Assembly (NCBI GenBank): GCA_025359185.1
Contig: JANYHF010000083.1
Coordinates: forward strand, 42,823 to 106,822
Reading direction: 5' to 3'
Length of the DNA stretch: 64,000 nt
DNA from: Hyphomicrobiaceae bacterium
GTDB taxonomy: Bacteria; Pseudomonadota; Alphaproteobacteria; Rhizobiales; Hyphomicrobiaceae
Within the stretch, counting starts at the first letter, position 1. Each line of letters begins with the position of its first letter. This document shows, piece by piece, positions 50,695-59,165 of this stretch. Made by a program: the position numbers and the translations under genes. Below the pieces are notes generated by a model. It was not told the origin of the DNA and made no database searches. It saw nothing but the letters and a program-made list of their open reading frames with translations.

Positions 50695-51671
50695 TGCGCC
50701 AAAGCCTCGCAATTCGCTTGCTCGACAATGACTGGGCCGGGCCGGGGCTGATCAGCCTGATGGCCATCGCCGTGATCTCGATCCTGCAACCAGCCTTTCT
50801 CTCCCCGTTCAACATTCTCGTGCTATTATCGGCCATTGCAGTGAACATGGTGGTCGCGCTCGGCCAGCTGGTTATCATAGGCGTTGGGCAGATGAACCTC
50901 GCCCTTGGCGCGCTTGGTGGCCTCGTTGCCATCTGCTTTGTTGGCGCCATCGAAGTGCTGGGCGTGCCTGCGCCGCTCGCGATTGTTCTTGGGCTGCTGA
51001 TTGGCATTGTTGCAGGTATGGCCAACGGCGTCATCATCGCGCGCACGGGCATATCCGCGTTCATCATTACGCTGGCGAGCCTCCAGATCTTCAAGGGCAT
51101 CAACCTTGGCATCACCAAGGCTCAGCCATTCTACGGCGTGCCCGATAGCGTCAAACAGTTTGGCAATACGGCAGTGTTTGGCTCCATCCCCTGGCTTATC
51201 CTGCCTGCTGTGCTCGGAGCCTTTTGCCTATGGTATTTATTCCGCCACTTGCGCATCGGCCGTTATATCCTGGCGCTCGGCGGAAACCGTCAGGCGGCGG
51301 AGTTGTCAGGCATAGACACGACTGGCACAGTGATCTGGGCGCACGCACTGTCGGGCCTTTTCGCGGCGGCCGCCGGCATGATGCTCGTCGCGCGCCTGCA
51401 GATCGGCCAGCCGACCATCGGCGACGATTGGTTGATCTCGTCGTTCGCCGCGCCGGTGATCGGCGGCGCTTCGTTGTCGGGAGGGCATGTCAGCGTTGCG
51501 GGTACGTTTTTTGGCGTGGTCATCATCGCCATCATCACACAGGCGCTGGTGCTCTTCTCGATCGATCCGTTCGTGGTGCAGATCGTCCTCGGCGGCCTCA
51601 TCTTGTGGGCTGTCGGCATCAACCGCTTCCGTGAATGGCGGCTGAGCAAACTGGCAATCCAGGGGGCGTGA
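50694..51671 (+). CDS. Sugar ABC transporter permease 2, cluster 3
   Basis: This 325-residue RbsC-type permease has LGQLVIIGVGQMNLALGALGGLVAI, VIIARTGISAFIITLASLQIFKGINLG, GGNRQAAELSGIDTTGTVIWAHALSGLFAAAAGMMLVA and FAAPVIGGASLSGGHVSVAGTFFGV. ATG at 50694 overlaps the stop of permease 1. A longer frame from 50355 is antisense-like overlap and is rejected. The ATPase gene starts two bases after its stop. Confidence 0.92.
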   Translation: MRQSLAIRLLDNDWAGPGLISLMAIAVISILQPAFLSPFNILVLLSAIAVNMVVALGQLVIIGVGQMNLALGALGGLVAICFVGAIEVLGVPAPLAIVLGLLIGIVAGMANGVIIARTGISAFIITLASLQIFKGINLGITKAQPFYGVPDSVKQFGNTAVFGSIPWLILPAVLGAFCLWYLFRHLRIGRYILALGGNRQAAELSGIDTTGTVIWAHALSGLFAAAAGMMLVARLQIGQPTIGDDWLISSFAAPVIGGASLSGGHVSVAGTFFGVVIIAIITQALVLFSIDPFVVQIVLGGLILWAVGINRFREWRLSKLAIQGA

Positions 51672-51672
51672 C

Positions 51673-53187
51673 ATGGCAAGCATCCTCGAAATCCGGCATG
51701 TCAGTAAGTCCTTCCCAGGCGTGAAGGCGCTCGACGATGTGTCGATATCGCTGGCGGCAGGCTCCGTGCACGCACTGCTGGGCGAGAACGGCGCCGGCAA
51801 GTCCACTCTGATCAAGATCATCACGGGAGTGCAGGCACCGGACGCTGGCGAAGTGTTGTTTGACGGCGCATCTATGCGCTTTTCCAAGCCGCGCGAGGCG
51901 GGCGCCTGCGGCATCGGGGTTGTGCATCAGGAGCGCAATCTGGTCATGCGGTTCTCGGTAGCCGAAAACATCATGCTTGACCGGCTCGGCGCCCATTCGC
52001 TGTCGCGCGTCGATCATACGGCGATCGCTGACGAAGCCGTCCGTTGGCTCAAGATGCTGGATCTGGATATCGATCCGGGAACACCAGTCTCGCGTCTCAG
52101 CGTGGCACAGATGCAGCTCGTCGAAATCGGCAAGGCACTGTCGCTGCGCTCGCGCGTGCTGCTTCTGGACGAGCCGACGGCCTCGTTGACACCGAACGAG
52201 TCTGCGGCCCTATTCGCTATCATCCGTAAACTGAAAGCAGACGGCGTCGCCATCCTCTTCGTCAGCCACAAGCTCGAAGAAGTGTTCGGGATTTGCGACA
52301 CCGTCACGGTGCTGCGCGACGGCCGCAATGTCTGCGATAGTGTGCCGCTCGCAGGCCTCAACCGGCAGGATGTTGTCAAGATGATGATAGGCCGGGCCGA
52401 GCAGCTCGCGCGCCGGGCACCGCGATCCAAGCCGGCGGCGTCTCCGTTACTTGAGCTGCGCGGCTATTCCAGTGACGCCGGACACCGTGATGTGAACCTG
52501 ACGGTGCGGCCAGGCGAGATCGTCGGTCTATATGGTCTCGTCGGGGCTGGCCGCAGCGAGCTCGCTAAATCCGTGCTGGGACTTTCGCGCCAGACCGGTG
52601 GCGAGGTACTTTTGAATGGGCAAGCCGTCCACATAACGTCGGTTGCAAGCGCTCTCCACCATCATGGCATCGGCTATGTCAGCGAGGATCGCAAGGGCGA
52701 GGGCCTGATCCTGCTGCATTCGGTGCTCGACAATGCGGGCATCACGATATGGCAACGGCTGGCGTCCCGGTTTGGCTTGCTGCATGACGCTACGGTCGCC
52801 CGCGAGGTGGGGCCAGTCATTGCCAAGCTCGAGGTGAAAACCCCGTCGCTGCAACAAACGATCGGCAATCTTTCGGGTGGCAACCAGCAGAAGGTCTCGG
52901 TCGCCAAGTGGATTGCGGCGGGTGTAAAGCTTCTGATCATCGATGAACCGTCGGTGGGCATCGACATCAAGACCAAGGCCTATCTGCATGATCTGATCCA
53001 CGAATTGGCCGGACGGGGAACCGCCATCCTCCTGATCACCTCGGACATGCCCGAAATGGTTGACGTCGCTGATCGCATCCTGGTCATGGACCGGTTTCGC
53101 ATCAAGGGCGAGGTGGAGAACGACCGGGTCTATGAGCGTGTCAGCCAAGCCATCATGACGTTCATTCATGATCGCAAGGCAGCCTGA
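51673..53187 (+). CDS. Sugar ABC transporter ATP-binding protein, tandem domain (RbsA type), cluster 3
   Basis: This 504-residue protein has two ABC domains. The first has Walker A GENGAGKST (about residue 36), a variant signature LSVAQMQLVEIGKAL and Walker B VLLLDEPTASL with SHKLEEV. The second has the degenerate Walker A GLVGAGRSE, signature LSGGNQQKVSVAKWI and Walker B LLIIDEPSVGIDI. This is the normal pattern of sugar-type ATPases, in which the second site is impaired. It powers the two cluster 3 permeases. Confidence 0.94.
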   Translation: MASILEIRHVSKSFPGVKALDDVSISLAAGSVHALLGENGAGKSTLIKIITGVQAPDAGEVLFDGASMRFSKPREAGACGIGVVHQERNLVMRFSVAENIMLDRLGAHSLSRVDHTAIADEAVRWLKMLDLDIDPGTPVSRLSVAQMQLVEIGKALSLRSRVLLLDEPTASLTPNESAALFAIIRKLKADGVAILFVSHKLEEVFGICDTVTVLRDGRNVCDSVPLAGLNRQDVVKMMIGRAEQLARRAPRSKPAASPLLELRGYSSDAGHRDVNLTVRPGEIVGLYGLVGAGRSELAKSVLGLSRQTGGEVLLNGQAVHITSVASALHHHGIGYVSEDRKGEGLILLHSVLDNAGITIWQRLASRFGLLHDATVAREVGPVIAKLEVKTPSLQQTIGNLSGGNQQKVSVAKWIAAGVKLLIIDEPSVGIDIKTKAYLHDLIHELAGRGTAILLITSDMPEMVDVADRILVMDRFRIKGEVENDRVYERVSQAIMTFIHDRKAA

Positions 53188-53205
53188 ATCCAGAGGTTCG
53201 ACATC

Positions 53206-54315
53206 ATGCCAAAAATCGTCCGCATCGAAGCCGTGATGGTCGATCTTAAGCCGAAGGTGAAGCGCACCGATGCCATCCAATCCTTCGTCAGCCAGGAAAC
53301 GCCCATTGTCCGGATCTTCGACGCCGATGGCGCCATTGGCACCGGCTATACCTACACGATCGGCACCGGGGGGCACTCGATCCTGGCCCTGATCGAGCGC
53401 ACACTCGCTCCCGCCCTGATGGGCCGCGAGGCCAACGAAATCGAGAAGATCTGGCGCGACCTTTTGTTTCTCACCCACGCCACCTCGGTCGGCGCTATCA
53501 CCTCTCTGGCGCTGGCGGCGATCGATACGGCACTCTGGGATCTGCGATGCCGGCGCCATGGCGAACCTCTGTGGCTGGCTGCGGGTGGTGCCCAGCATAG
53601 AATTCCACTGTATACAACCGAAGGCGGTTGGTTGCACTTGGACACGCAAGCATTGGCCGATGACGCGCTCGCCGCCAAGGCGCAGGGTTTTGGCGGCTGC
53701 AAAGTCAAGATCGGCCGGCCGCATGTGTCCGAGGACGTGGCGCGGCTCGAGGCTGTCCGCAAGGCGGTTGGTCCCGCCTTCGAGATCATGACGGACGCCA
53801 ACCAGCGCTTCACCATCGACGAAGCGATCCGGCGCGCCCGCTGCCTGACATCTCTAGACATTGCCTGGCTGGAAGAACCTCTGACCGCGGACGATCTTGG
53901 CGGGCACGTACGCCTGTCACGGTCAACGACCATTCCTGTCGGTGTCGGCGAAAGCCTTTACAGCCACCTGCACTTCCGGGAATACTTACAGCAAGGCGCC
54001 TGTTCGATCGTGCAAGTGGACGCCGCCCGTGTCGGCGGCATCACACCATGGCTGAAGGTCGCGCATCTGGCCGAGTGCTTTAATGTACCGGTCTGCCCGC
54101 ATTTCTTGATGGAGCTGCATGTTTCGCTCTGCGCCGCCGTACCTAACGGGCGCTGGGTTGAATACATCCCGCAACTCGACACGCTCACGGCAAGTCCGAT
54201 GCGGATCGAAGCCGGGCACGCCATACCGTCCAACGCGCCGGGCCTCGGCATTGATTGGGATTGGGCCGCGATCAAGGCCCAAACCGTGCCCGGTTCGGCC
54301 AGCACGATCACTTAG
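53206..54315 (+). CDS. Enolase superfamily (mandelate racemase group) sugar-acid dehydratase, cluster 3
   Basis: This 369-residue enzyme has the KxK motif (Lys166/Lys168 in CKVKIG) and metal ligands Asp197 (TDANQR), Glu223 (LEEP) and Glu249 (GVGES). An Asp272/His299 dyad sits in VQVDAARVGGIT and CPHF. This is the mandelate racemase subgroup, which includes L-fuconate, galactarate and L-talarate dehydratases and racemases. Beside an L-rhamnose mutarotase gene and a sugar transporter, a 6-deoxy-sugar-acid dehydratase is plausible, but the substrate is not fixed by the residues visible here. Confidence 0.88.
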   Translation: MPKIVRIEAVMVDLKPKVKRTDAIQSFVSQETPIVRIFDADGAIGTGYTYTIGTGGHSILALIERTLAPALMGREANEIEKIWRDLLFLTHATSVGAITSLALAAIDTALWDLRCRRHGEPLWLAAGGAQHRIPLYTTEGGWLHLDTQALADDALAAKAQGFGGCKVKIGRPHVSEDVARLEAVRKAVGPAFEIMTDANQRFTIDEAIRRARCLTSLDIAWLEEPLTADDLGGHVRLSRSTTIPVGVGESLYSHLHFREYLQQGACSIVQVDAARVGGITPWLKVAHLAECFNVPVCPHFLMELHVSLCAAVPNGRWVEYIPQLDTLTASPMRIEAGHAIPSNAPGLGIDWDWAAIKAQTVPGSASTIT

Positions 54316-54330
54316 GAAAGGCGGCACCCT

Positions 54331-54660
54331 ATGCAGCGCATGGGCCAAATTATCGGTATCGATTCTGGCCGGATCGCCGAGTACAAGCGCGTCCACGCGG
54401 CCGTTTGGCCCGCCGTACTTGCCCGCATCACCGCCTGCCACATCCGCAACTACTCGATTTTCCTGAAAGAGCCCGAGAACCTGCTGTTCGCCTATTGGGA
54501 ATATCACGGGACGGATTTCGCCTCTGATATGGCTGCAATGGCGGCCGATCCCAAGACGCAGGAGTGGTGGAAACTCTGCGGCCCCATGCAGCGCCCGCTG
54601 GAAGCCCGCCAGCCAGATGAATGGTGGGCGATGATGGAACCGGTATTTCACCATGATTGA
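54331..54660 (+). CDS. rhaM: L-rhamnose mutarotase (RhaM family)
   Basis: This 109-residue protein matches the RhaM family: IAEYKRVHAAVWP (catalytic His22), NYSIFL (Tyr41), LLFAYWEYHG and the paired tryptophans TQEWWKLCGPMQRPL. It interconverts alpha and beta forms of L-rhamnose, although family members also act on L-fucose. It is the last gene of cluster 3, 15 bp after the dehydratase. Its presence is the best hint to the transported sugar. After its stop the sequence turns to insertion-element debris. Confidence 0.9.
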   Translation: MQRMGQIIGIDSGRIAEYKRVHAAVWPAVLARITACHIRNYSIFLKEPENLLFAYWEYHGTDFASDMAAMAADPKTQEWWKLCGPMQRPLEARQPDEWWAMMEPVFHHD

Positions 54661-54689
54661 GGCTGCGGGAGCAAGGTGATTCAGAGAAC

Positions 54690-54805
54690 CGCACCGGCGA
54701 GCCGGGCCATATTGCTATCGACGGCAAGACGCTGAAGGGCAGCCGGCGGCTTGACACCAAGGCACTGCACATAGTCTCGGCGTTCGCCACGGAGCTGTCC
54801 TGCGT
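54690..54805 (+). pseudogene. ISAs1-type transposase fragment
   Basis: The frame reads GHIAIDGKTLKGSRRLDTKA followed by LHIVSAFATELSCVV, which matches the conserved central block of ISAs1-family transposases (IAIDGKTLRGS...ALHxVSAxA). The flanking parts of the transposase are missing, and the similarity ends abruptly near 54805. A short decayed remnant. Confidence 0.75.
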
Positions 54806-54813
54806 GGTCGAGC

Positions 54814-54905
54814 CTCGGCTACGTCAGCCCAACGGCGTTCGAGTTGGCATTCCGGGCCAACAAACCGGAAGAGCGAATAGCTCTCCACTGAATCAGGGGA
54901 GGTCC
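54814..54905 (+). pseudogene. IS3-type transposase C-terminal fragment and right end
   Basis: From 54814 the frame reads LGYVSPTAFELAFRANKPEE and on to a stop at 54889-54891, matching the C-terminus of IS3-family OrfB (LGYxSPxxFE). The following 14 bases include GGGGAGGTCC, like an IS3 terminal repeat, and the next base pairs begin the thuK-like remnant. This marks an insertion junction. Confidence 0.65.
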
Positions 54906-54906
54906 A

Positions 54907-55106
54907 GCCAGCGGCGAGATTGCCGGCACCGTCGAGTACGCCGAGATCCCCGGCAGCGACAGTTTTCTCTATGTCGCAACGCCCGCAAGACTGCTACAGA
55001 GCGCGCGCAAGGCACCACAAAATTCGCCAATGGCAGCGCCATCCATCTCACTCCCATGCCCGAGCACACCCACCGCTTTGGCGGCGACAACACGAGGCTG
55101 ACATGA
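54907..55106 (+). pseudogene. Frameshifted C-terminal remnant of thuK-like ABC ATPase
   Basis: In one frame the sequence reads [20 protein letters not shown], then LYVATPA; in another it continues [20 protein letters not shown], then [14 protein letters not shown] and a stop. Together these match the TOBE domain at the C-terminus of MalK/UgpC/ThuK-type ATPases (ending LTPxPEHxHxFxxxGxRL). A frameshift lies near 54990-55010. The stop overlaps the thuA ATG (ATGA), the natural thuK-thuA junction of a trehalose operon. The N-terminal three quarters have been lost. Confidence 0.7.
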
Positions 55107-55888
55107 GCATCCGCGTCCTGGTCTGGAACGAAAACGAGCACGAGAAGAAGAACGCTCTGGTCAAGAAGCTGTACCCTGACGGTATCCACAACGCGGTTGC
55201 CGCAGCCTTCAAGGGCCAGCCCGATATCACTGTCGCGACAGCTACGCAGGATCAGCCCGAGCATGGGCTCACGGTCGAGCGGCTGAAGGCCACGGACGTG
55301 CTGTTCTGGTGGGGCCACATGAAACATGGCGATGTCGACGACAAGATCGTCGAGCGCGTGCAGGCCCGCGTCTGGGAAGGCATGGGCCTTGTTGTTCTGC
55401 ATTCGGCCCACTTCTCGAAGATCTTTAAGCGGCTGATGGGTACGCCCTGCGCGCTCAAATGGCGCGAGGCCGGCGAGGTTGAGCGCGTCTGGGTGATCAA
55501 CCGCAGCCATCCGATCGCCGCGGGCCTGCCTGAATACATCGAGATCGAGCACGAGGAGATGTATGGCGAGCCGTTCTCGATCCCCGAGCCTATGGAAACG
55601 GTCTTCATTTCGCATTTCGAGGGCGGCGAGGTGTTCCGCTCCGGCGTCACCTATCAGCGGGGCGCAGGCCGCGTCTTCTATTTCCGCCCCGGCCATGAGG
55701 CGTATCCGACCTATCACAATCCGCAGGTGCTCCGGGTCCTGCTGAATGCTGCCCGCTGGGCCCACAACCCGGCACCGGCCTGGACCAGCATCAACGACGC
55801 GCCGAACGTGCCGCATGACAAGGCGCCGGTGCCGCTGGAGGTGAAGGGCCCGCGCCTCCACGCCGATGGCGAGGCCGGGCATCGCTGA
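55103..55888 (+). CDS. thuA: ThuA family protein (trehalose/disaccharide utilisation)
   Basis: This 261-residue protein matches Thu[32 protein letters not shown] at the start, [38 protein letters not shown] and [28 protein letters not shown]. It has the class I glutamine-amidotransferase-like fold. In Sinorhizobium it acts with ThuB in metabolism of trehalose and related disaccharides by way of 3-keto sugars. The start follows the thuK remnant. No thuB follows: the next 189 bp show no gene and then the opposite-strand iolE begins, so it is an orphan left by rearrangement. Confidence 0.9.
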   Translation: MSIRVLVWNENEHEKKNALVKKLYPDGIHNAVAAAFKGQPDITVATATQDQPEHGLTVERLKATDVLFWWGHMKHGDVDDKIVERVQARVWEGMGLVVLHSAHFSKIFKRLMGTPCALKWREAGEVERVWVINRSHPIAAGLPEYIEIEHEEMYGEPFSIPEPMETVFISHFEGGEVFRSGVTYQRGAGRVFYFRPGHEAYPTYHNPQVLRVLLNAARWAHNPAPAWTSINDAPNVPHDKAPVPLEVKGPRLHADGEAGHR

Positions 55889-56077
55889 TCGAGGCAACAC
55901 CAGCGGACGGGGCTGCGTGCCGGCTCAGCAACCGGCACCAAGCTGGATATCGGCCCCGCAAGATCGTAGCCAGCGCAACGAGAGTGCGGAGCACGGGCGC
56001 CCGAAATCTGTGCCGATCGAGCCGTTGCCGAAGATCCGCACTGCAACGTCTCCCCGGCAACCCCTAAGCCGGAACGA

Positions 56078-56980
56078 TCAGGCGGTCACTGCGAACCCTG
56101 CCGCCGATGCCATGCGCGATAGATTGTTGTAGCCGAGTTTGGCGTAGGTAAGCGGATGGGCCTTGCGCGGGTCCTGTTCGGCTTCGACCACCAGCCAACC
56201 AGTGTAGCCCCCATCGGCCAGAACTTTAAGGATCGCCGGATAGTCGATGCAGCCATCGCCTGGTACGGTAAAAATGCCATCGAGCACGGCCTGCATGAAG
56301 CTCACGTCAGAGTTCCGGGCACGCTCCAGAATATCACGGCGAGCATCCTTGCAGTGGACGTGCACAATCCGGCGCAAATGTGTTTTGACAAGTGTCAGCG
56401 GATCGCCGCCTGAAAAGATCGAGTGCCCGGTATCATAGAGCAAACCAACGGCTTGGCTGCTATGGCGCATCAGGAGGCCAACCTCCGCATCAGTCTCGAC
56501 AATGGTTCCCATGTGGTGGTGAAAAGCCATACCCACTCCAAAATCGGCCATTTGCTCTGCCAACGATGTAATTTTCCGTCCGTAGGCGGGCCAGTCTCCC
56601 GCAGGGAGTTCAGGGCGCTTGGATATGGGCTCCCAAATTGCGCCATGGCGGCCCAATGATGTGTCAGCGTACACAACGTGGCGGCATCCCAAATCCTTGA
56701 GCAACTGCAGATGCGGACGGATCGCATCCATCTCTGCGCCAACGTCGCGCTCAGCGATGCGGCCGTCGTACCAGCCGGAAATGAGATCAAGTCCATGCTT
56801 GTGTAAGATTGGCTTCAATTCCACAGATTGGCGGGGGAACTTGCCGCCAAGTTCTGTTCCAGCGTACCCAGCCTGTTTGGTCTCCGAGAGACACGTTTCG
56901 AGCGGCGTGGCGCCGCCGAGCTCGGGGACGTCATCATTCGTCCAGGTGATCGGATTGATGCCGATGCGAACGTTGCCCAT
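56078..56980 (-). CDS. iolE: Myo-inosose-2 dehydratase, IolE-like
   Basis: This 300-residue TIM-barrel protein of the sugar isomerase/epimerase group has RIGINPITWTNDDVPELGG at the start, CLSETKQAGYAGTELGGKFP, GMAFHHHMGT (metal histidine), GLLYDTGHSIFSGGDP and VHVHCKDARRDILE. These match IolE, which dehydrates 2-keto-myo-inositol in inositol catabolism. No other iol gene is beside it, so a role on another inosose or sugar in the neighbouring pathway is possible. ATG at 56980 is preceded by GGGAGAAGATTTAGG. It is divergent from the oxidoreductase operon. Confidence 0.85.
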   Translation of the reverse strand: MGNVRIGINPITWTNDDVPELGGATPLETCLSETKQAGYAGTELGGKFPRQSVELKPILHKHGLDLISGWYDGRIAERDVGAEMDAIRPHLQLLKDLGCRHVVYADTSLGRHGAIWEPISKRPELPAGDWPAYGRKITSLAEQMADFGVGMAFHHHMGTIVETDAEVGLLMRHSSQAVGLLYDTGHSIFSGGDPLTLVKTHLRRIVHVHCKDARRDILERARNSDVSFMQAVLDGIFTVPGDGCIDYPAILKVLADGGYTGWLVVEAEQDPRKAHPLTYAKLGYNNLSRMASAAGFAVTA

Positions 56981-57046
56981 CCTAAATCTTCTCCCTGTTT
57001 TCCTGCCGCTGCCGGAGCGATTCTTTTGGCCGATCGAAATCTGTCC

Positions 57047-57098
57047 TTGACGCAAGTCCGAGCGTAGGTCTCAATATGGCCCAATTGGATCGTTCCAA
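57047..57098 (+). promoter_or_regulatory. Candidate promoter and LacI-type operator of the divergent operon
   Basis: TTGGATCGTTCCAA (57085-57098) is a 14-base palindrome centred on CG with six of seven pairs matched, the classic LacI/PurR operator form. It lies 13 bases before the oxidoreductase ATG and downstream of a possible promoter, TTGACG (57047-57052) with CAATAT (57072-57077). The LacI-type gene third in this operon is the obvious binder; control of iolE is also possible. Confidence 0.55.
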
Positions 57099-57111
57099 CG
57101 AAGTGAGAGAC

Positions 57112-58209
57112 ATGTCAAGACTTCGTATTGCATTGATCGGGGCCGGTCTTGTCGGGCAAGCCGAACACGCGTTCTACCTTTGGGAAGAGCGCGACCGGTT
57201 TGACTTCTTTGCCCTCGTCGAGCCGTCTGCGGCCGTGCGAACGGCGCTCGGAGCCCGCTATAGCATCAAGCATCTTCTGGCGAACATTGACGAGTTGATC
57301 CCGCTGAAGCCGGACGCGGCGGTCATTGCGGCACCCGACCCGTTCCATCCGTCCTTGGCCGCCGAGTTGCTGGCAGCTGGCATCAATGTGCTTTGCGAAA
57401 AGCCGCTGTCGCTGACGCTTTCTGGCTGCGAGCAGATCAAGACGGCCCGCGATCAGAGCGGCAAGGTTCTGCAGGTCGCCTATATGAAACGGCACGATCC
57501 TGCCTTCAAGAAGGCTCTGGAACTGCTTCCGTCGAAAATCGAGGACGTAAGACTGATTTCGGTCGAGGTGAACGACCCTGACCATGAGCCGTTCGTTTCT
57601 CATCTGCCGATGATTTGGCCGGCTGATCTTCCAGTCTCTATGCGTGATGCGGTGCGCAATCTGGGCTCGACCCAGTTGCAAGAGTCGGCGGGCGGTCCAA
57701 TGACCGAGGCAGAGGCGCGCGCGCTTGGCGGCGGCTTTCTGTCCTCTCTTGTGCACGATGTTGCGGTTGTGCACGGGCTGCTGATTGCCATGGATGTGGC
57801 GCTGCCGGCTGAGGCAAGCCATGGCGCGATATTTGACGGCGGGCGTGGGGTTCAACTGGCCTTTGGACTGCCTGGCGGCGGCCGGGTGAGCATGAGCCAT
57901 CTCAACCTGCCGGGCGTTCCCGACTATACCGAGCGCATTTCAATCTATTGCCGGGACCGGATTATCGAACTGACCTTCCCGGCACCTTACTTGCGTCATG
58001 AACCAACCCGGCTTGTGCTCAAGCGATCGGCGGGCGGCCATGCCCTTGAATGCGTTGATTTTCGAGCAAGTTTCGAAGAAGCGTTCCGCGATCAGCTTCG
58101 CTCCTTCCATGCAGCCGTGACGGGTGCCGCTCCTGTCGCCACGCCGTTAGAACAGGCGCAGGCCGACATTCAACTGCTCATTTCTGCATTTCGCAGGGCC
58201 AAAACATGA
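57112..58209 (+). CDS. Gfo/Idh/MocA family oxidoreductase
   Basis: This 365-residue dehydrogenase has an N-terminal NAD(P) Rossmann domain (LRIALIGAGLVGQAEHAFYL, AAVIAAPDPFHPSLAAELLAAGINVLCEKPLS) with the EKP motif, and a C-terminal alpha/beta domain (GGGFLSSLVHDVAVVHGLLI, with the HD motif). It oxidises a sugar, inositol or derivative. ATG at 57112 gives the usual start; an upstream ATG at 57076 would place the operator inside the gene. Its stop overlaps the next ATG (ATGA). With iolE and the isomerase it suggests inositol-like or 3-keto-sugar metabolism. Confidence 0.9.
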   Translation: MSRLRIALIGAGLVGQAEHAFYLWEERDRFDFFALVEPSAAVRTALGARYSIKHLLANIDELIPLKPDAAVIAAPDPFHPSLAAELLAAGINVLCEKPLSLTLSGCEQIKTARDQSGKVLQVAYMKRHDPAFKKALELLPSKIEDVRLISVEVNDPDHEPFVSHLPMIWPADLPVSMRDAVRNLGSTQLQESAGGPMTEAEARALGGGFLSSLVHDVAVVHGLLIAMDVALPAEASHGAIFDGGRGVQLAFGLPGGGRVSMSHLNLPGVPDYTERISIYCRDRIIELTFPAPYLRHEPTRLVLKRSAGGHALECVDFRASFEEAFRDQLRSFHAAVTGAAPVATPLEQAQADIQLLISAFRRAKT

Positions 58210-59165
58210 GAATTGGTGTCTACTCGGATTCATTGCCAAAGCTCAGTAGGCGCGACCTGTTTGCGTGGTGTGCGACCCGTGGCATCCACGACGTCGAATT
58301 GGGAGTGGGCTCTTGGGGGCCTTGGCCACGGCCCCATCTCGATCTTGCGACCATCGGCGAGGCCAGGGAGCGGGATCGGCTCGCGGGCGAACTGCGCGAA
58401 TTCGGCGTGCGGCTGTCGGCGGTGAATGCTGCCGGCAATGTGCTACACCCAGATCCCGCCAAGCGTGCCGACGCACAAGCTCGTCTGCGGGCTGCTGTGG
58501 ACCTTGCGGTGGCCATGAAGGTTGATCGCGTCATCACCATGAGCGGTTGTCCGGCTGGAGCAGGTGGCGGCGCACTTGGCGTTTTCCCTTGCTGGGCAAC
58601 GTCTTGCGACGACGAACGGCTCTTCACCTGGCAACTTGAGAACGACGTCGGCCCCTATTGGCAGGCGACCAGCAACTGGCTGAAATCATACGCGCCAAGT
58701 GTGAAAATCTGCTTCGAATTGCATCCCGGTGTCACGATCTTCACGGCCGCTGGGTTCGAGGCACTTAAACCCTATCTGAGCGACAATATTGGTATCAATC
58801 TCGATCCCAGTCACTTCTGGTGGCAAGGCATCGATCCTGTCACCGTCATCGAGGATCTAGGCCCCCACATCGGTTTTGCGCATGGCAAGGATACGTTGCT
58901 TTATCCTGATCGCATCCGCCGGCAAGGCGTTCTGCACTTCAATCCACCCACAGATGCCGCACTTGCGCCTTGGCATTTCGCGCCGGTCGGTGAAGGCCAC
59001 GACGACGCCACTTGGACCACATTACTCAGGGCACTGCAGAAGGCCGGTTATGACGGCGTCATTTCCATCGAACATGAAGACCCGCGCTACGATGGTGAAG
59101 ACGGCACACAGCGATCGTACGAGGGATTGAAACGCGCCCTTGCCGGATTGGAGGGTAGCGCGTGA
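58206..59165 (+). CDS. Sugar phosphate isomerase/epimerase family protein
   Basis: This 319-residue xylose-isomerase-like TIM barrel has MRIGVYSDSLPKLSRRDLFAW at the start and the likely metal site in ICFELHPG (Glu), GINLDPSHFWWQGIDP (Asp and His), GFAHGKDT (His) and ISIEHEDP (Glu). The reaction is not known; neighbours suggest an epimerase or isomerase on a keto-sugar. Start and stop overlap both flanking genes (ATGA before, GTGA after), so it is tightly coupled. Confidence 0.88.
   Translation: MRIGVYSDSLPKLSRRDLFAWCATRGIHDVELGVGSWGPWPRPHLDLATIGEARERDRLAGELREFGVRLSAVNAAGNVLHPDPAKRADAQARLRAAVDLAVAMKVDRVITMSGCPAGAGGGALGVFPCWATSCDDERLFTWQLENDVGPYWQATSNWLKSYAPSVKICFELHPGVTIFTAAGFEALKPYLSDNIGINLDPSHFWWQGIDPVTVIEDLGPHIGFAHGKDTLLYPDRIRRQGVLHFNPPTDAALAPWHFAPVGEGHDDATWTTLLRALQKAGYDGVISIEHEDPRYDGEDGTQRSYEGLKRALAGLEGSA

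Noticed and set aside
55889..56077. A thuB remnant after thuA
   Set aside because: None of the six frames shows a Gfo/Idh signature; the stretch is unrecognised.
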